Position numbers and translations under genes: made by a program
Shown: positions 4,902 through 5,191 of the stretch, piece after piece
Numbering within the stretch: position 1 is the first letter of the stretch
Layout: the number at the start of each line of letters is the position of its first letter
Source of the DNA: Acidimicrobiales bacterium
Lineage (GTDB): Bacteria > Actinomycetota > Acidimicrobiia > Acidimicrobiales > RAAP-2
Assembly: GCA_017882985.1 (NCBI GenBank)
Contig: JADGOK010000094.1
Coordinates: 1-5,191, forward strand
Direction of reading: 5' to 3'
Length of the DNA stretch: 5,191 nt
Notes under the pieces: model-generated
What the model was told of the DNA's origin: nothing
What the model saw: the letters and a program-made list of their open reading frames with translations, nothing else
Databases searched by the model: none

Positions 4902-5191
4902 CGACACCGACCGCACTCGACGCCTACCAGTGGCCGCCGTCGAACGAGGCGATTGGCGCGCGAATCGGACTCGACCCTCGGTCCATCATCCGATTCGACG
5001 GCAACGTCGCACCGACGCCCCCGGCGAGCGCTCGTCCCGCCGCGCTCGCGCGCGCGTTGGCCGATATCAACGAGTACGACCGGGGACGCTACCAACCGCT
5101 GCGTGAGGCCATTGCGGCCTACCACGGCTTCGGGCTCGATCAGATTGCTCTGGGCGCTGGTAGCGACGAGTTCATCGTCTTGTGCGCGCGA
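4898..5191 (+). CDS. hisC: Histidinol-phosphate aminotransferase, N-terminal part, runs off the window (HisC)
   Basis: The first 98 residues of a fold-type I PLP aminotransferase are visible, starting at an ATG that overlaps the hisD TGA by 4 bases. HisC converts imidazole-acetol phosphate and glutamate to histidinol phosphate. Support: IIRFDGNVAPTPP (30-42), the divergent counterpart of the LDxNENPxGP arm; NEYDRGRYQPLREAIAAYHG (58-77), matching the NxYPxxxxxxLRxAIA block, with Y60 at the place of the tyrosine that reaches the neighbouring subunit's PLP; and GAGSDEFI (86-93), the GNGSDE loop that grips the PLP phosphate. The PLP lysine and the rest of the protein lie beyond the right edge. 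Position after hisD fits a hisG-hisD-hisC order; hisB may follow. The gene has no stop in the window, so its length is unknown. Confidence 0.92.
   Translation, partial: MTTPTALDAYQWPPSNEAIGARIGLDPRSIIRFDGNVAPTPPASARPAALARALADINEYDRGRYQPLREAIAAYHGFGLDQIALGAGSDEFIVLCAR

Noticed and set aside
1..5191. Mobile elements, CRISPR arrays, tRNA or rRNA genes, riboswitch or histidine leader peptide
   Set aside because: I saw no transposase, terminal repeats, spaced direct repeats or RNA-gene hallmarks. The 30-bp his spacer leaves no room for a T-box or a histidine-rich leader peptide.

Overview
The window looks like a piece of a high-GC Gram-positive genome (Actinomycetota; an uncultured Acidimicrobiia-like lineage is my guess, not a demonstration). 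The long, allosteric form of HisG, a YerC/YecD-type TrpR-like regulator, GTG starts and start codons with no Shine-Dalgarno sequence fit that view. A short-read metagenome assembly is suggested by a stretch that reads as an Illumina P5 flow-cell oligonucleotide.

Left half, minus strand (1-1950): a pirin-family gene (82-975) is closed by two adjacent in-frame stops. The stops lie inside a 29-base tract (728-756) matching poly-T plus the start of the P5 oligonucleotide, so the break is probably an assembly artefact. Next is a very strong 18-bp hairpin terminator (1073-1112), which ends a gene for a small membrane protein of unknown function (1116-1670). Then comes a 281-bp gene-free spacer with a few small palindromes.

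Right half (1952-5191): a histidine biosynthesis locus with two divergent arms. hisA reads to the left. A TrpR-like regulator gene, hisG, hisD and the start of hisC read to the right, and each junction on the right arm is a 4-base start/stop overlap. The arms are separated by only 30 bp, holding a perfect 12-bp palindrome exactly 9 bp from each start codon. Both starts lack a Shine-Dalgarno sequence and have a -10-like hexamer 6 bp upstream. This suggests two leaderless promoters controlled together by the regulator encoded as the first gene of the right arm.

How the genes work together: HisG makes the first committed intermediate (PR-ATP), HisA performs the sugar isomerisation, HisC the transamination and HisD the final two oxidations to histidine. 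hisB, hisH, hisF and hisI/E are not in the window. HisD is unusually compact (352 residues) but keeps its zinc ligands and catalytic pair. I see no new defence, mobile or CRISPR system. The items most worth a second look are the adapter-broken pirin gene, the divergent his control region and the short HisD.
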